64,000 nucleotides of DNA. It comes from Nelumbo lutea (taxonomy: Eukaryota; Streptophyta; Magnoliopsida; Proteales; Nelumbonaceae). Below the pieces are notes generated by a model that did not search any database, had not been told where the DNA came from, and worked only from the letters and a program-made list of their open reading frames with translations. The translations under genes and the position numbers were made by a program. The stretch spans positions 85,030,270 to 85,094,269 of the forward strand of contig JAKGHH010000004.1 in the NCBI GenBank assembly GCA_022828595.1. Direction: 5' to 3'. This document shows, one piece after another, positions 62,440 through 64,000 of this stretch (position 1 is its first letter; each line of letters begins with the position of its first letter).

Positions 62440-62962
62440 ATTTATTAGAAAATACAATTCACCATAACCCCAGCGATAAGATTAGTAATATTTAATTCAA
62501 AATTAAGTTGCATTGCAATTAGAACAAATTTTAAAATATATAACTGTTATTTGCTAAATAGTGTGAAAATGAAAATCTTTTGGTAATCGAAACTCTATTG
62601 CCCTTGTCATTTTGAGGCCATCAAGCCACAAAAGACTTGGATTTGTGAGGAAATTTGAATCTAGCACAACTCACACATACCAGCATAACTCAAAACATAT
62701 CAACCATCTAAGCAAAAAGCAGAACAAAATCCATTCCAATTCACTAAAGTAACATCAGAAATAAAAATAAATTATTAAACCAGTGTTCTTGGAATGGGGA
62801 GAAAAAAAAACATGACCCATTACTGACTCGAGTGGTTGAGTTACAGAATCAGTAACTGTATTAGTAGGATACAATGAGCTGATCAATTCCAAATATCACA
62901 ACAAAAATCCTTTAAACCTCTTCAACAAGTTAAAAGTTGATATCAGAATCCATCATAGTCTG
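62440..62962. other. sequence downstream of the RanGAP stop
   Basis: AT-rich; on the - strand this is the expected 3' UTR side of the RanGAP gene. No clear polyadenylation signal can be singled out. After the TAG the frame stays open for a further ten or so codons (to TAA near 62931). Confidence 0.45.
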
Positions 62963-64000
62963 CTATTCCTCATTGCTGACTTCAAGACGTTCAAGTTTGG
63001 TTTCCAATTCATCCCCATTTTCATCACCTTTCTCTCCCCCTTCCTCGTCATTCTCATCAAAGGGCCCTAGCACATCAGGTGATTTCTTGAATATTTCCTT
63101 TTCCTCATTGCTGACTTCAAGATGTTTAAGTTTCGATTCCAATTCATCCCCATTTTCATCACCCATCTCTTCCTCTTCACCACCTTCTCCCCCTTCCTCG
63201 TCATTCTCATCAAAGGGCCCTAGCACATCAGGTGATTTCTTGAATATTTCCTTTACCTCATCAATACCTTCATCAGAAATGCAATTCCCATTGATATTTA
63301 GCAACTTAAACTCAGGCTTATTTACTACAGCTTGTGCTAAGGACCTCGCCCCAGCCCTTCTTACTGAATTAGTGCTGAAATCAACTTCTTCTAATAGACC
63401 ATGGCCTTCTTCCAGTGCTTTTCCGATCAGAATAGCACCCTTGTCCTTCAGTTCATTCTCAGCCAAGTTAAGCTTAGAAAGGAACTGTTTAGCTGCTATA
63501 CAGGCAGCTAAGGCCGGAGCAGCTTCAATGGTGATGTCATTCCCAGCCAGCTCCAATACAGATTCCTTCAGAGAATTAGCAAGAGCTATTGCCCCTTCAT
63601 TTTCTAAATTGAGATAGCTGAGGTAAGCCTCAGTTAGAGATGTATGTCCTCAAAGAGCTTTACTCAAGCCAAATCCAGCATCAACACCAAGCATATTGTC
63701 ACGCAGATCCAGTTTTTTCAAATGAGTACATGTACCTAGTGCCTCAGCCAGGGCAATACCTCCTTCAGAACCTACTCTTGTAGAGGAGCATCTGAAATCC
63801 TCCAATGCAGGAGAACGCATAATGACCTTAGAAATAGCAAATGCACCCTCGTCTCCTGTCATATTATTATGAAAATGAAGGACTTTAAGCTTCTCTGTGG
63901 AAGGAATCAATTCACTTACTGCTTGAGCAGCTTCCTTGGAAATGCCATCGTTCATTAAATAGAGCTCCTCCAAGTTATTCTGGGATTTCAACAGCATTTC
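62963..64000 (-). pseudogene. RANGAP: Ran GTPase-activating protein (RanGAP), C-terminal part, with an in-frame TGA
   Basis: RanGAP speeds GTP hydrolysis by Ran at the nuclear envelope and in mitosis; plant forms have an N-terminal WPP targeting domain, LRRs and an acidic tail (family knowledge). Here, intronless as in Arabidopsis, 345 codons read from the window edge: LRRs LEELYLMNDGI, LKVLHFHNNMTGDEG, LKKLDLRDNMLGVDAG, LSYLNLENEGA, LELAGNDIT, LSKLNLAENELKDKG and LLNINGNCISDEGIDEV, then the tail (GPFDENDEEGGE, GDENGDELESKL). The WPP domain is outside the window. Odd: TGA at 63652-63650 after LSKAL would remove the last LRRs and tail; about five residues are missing before LELAGND; the tail is duplicated in frame. 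It is either a pseudogene or a gene with a recent nonsense allele or sequencing error, since the rest of the frame is clean. Confidence 0.88.
62967..63254 (-). repeat. in-frame tandem duplication of the RanGAP acidic tail
   Basis: Units 62967-63101 (135 bp, 45 codons) and 63102-63254 (153 bp, 51 codons). Both encode KEIFKKSPDVLGPFDENDEE and end in HLEVSNEE or RLEVSNEE; the upstream unit has 18 extra bp coding acidic residues. High identity suggests a recent event. Confidence 0.92.

Noticed and set aside
62937..63617. Plus-strand ORF of 226 codons, Ser-rich
   Set aside because: It is the antisense shadow of the acidic RanGAP tail (Glu/Asp codons read backwards as Ser/Phe).
1..64000. A new defence, biosynthetic or signalling system
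   Set aside because: All coding sequence is explained by the remodeller, RanGAP and known transposon families; nothing left over shows a coherent unknown gene set.

Overview
This window is nuclear DNA of a flowering plant. Nearly all of it is one very large, TE-filled host gene, followed by a short intergenic stretch and part of a second host gene. The evidence for a plant is GT-AG introns, Ty1/copia elements primed by initiator-methionine tRNA, L1-type LINEs with a plant-style C-terminal RNase H, hAT and PIF/Harbinger MITEs, and two recognisable plant proteins. The species cannot be fixed from the sequence. Introns of 12-14 kb full of LINEs and copia elements suit a TE-rich woody or early-diverging eudicot or magnoliid lineage.

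Gene 1 (+ strand, 320-57817) encodes a SWI2/SNF2 chromatin-remodelling ATPase of the CHR12/CHR23 (MINUSCULE) type. Its N-terminus lies before the window. Eleven coding exons join in phase to an uninterrupted frame of 1040 codons plus a stop: 320-476, 1220-1284, 1763-1957, 2377-2526, 14969-15373, 29817-30076, 30192-30410, 43341-43548, 43629-43782, 56312-56914 and 57111-57817. All helicase motifs are present. Four introns are giant (12.4, 14.4, 12.9 and 12.5 kb) and make up about 82% of the window. The first of these uses a GC donor.

The giant introns hold nested mobile elements. Intron 2527-14968: an inverted copia element (Copia-1) with an almost complete LINE (LINE-1) inserted in its LTR, then a hAT-like remnant. 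Intron 15374-29816: Copia-A (TSD GATGG) interrupted by Copia-B (TSD GTTTC), then an inverted copia fragment (Copia-F) whose LTR stops about 30 nt before the next exon. Intron 30411-43340: an inverted LINE-3 fragment cut by a 1.5-kb DNA element and a solo LTR, a LINE-4 tail, a Harbinger-like MITE, a hAT MITE and Copia-C. Intron 43783-56311: an inverted 5'-truncated LINE-5 split by the young Copia-D (TSD CAATC), then degenerate repeats and a G-rich tract. Every element has stops, frameshifts or deletions, so none looks autonomous.

Gene 2 (- strand, 64000 down to 62963) is the C-terminal half of a plant RanGAP with leucine-rich repeats and an acidic tail. It is convergent with gene 1. It carries an in-frame TGA and an in-frame tandem duplication of its tail. 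The intergenic space is AT-rich and holds a cluster of Harbinger-type MITEs.

I found no new enzymatic or defence system. The most useful observations are the GC-AG giant intron, the TE insertion next to a splice acceptor, the conserved-looking remodeller-RanGAP pairing, the damaged and duplicated RanGAP tail, and the precisely datable nesting of elements.
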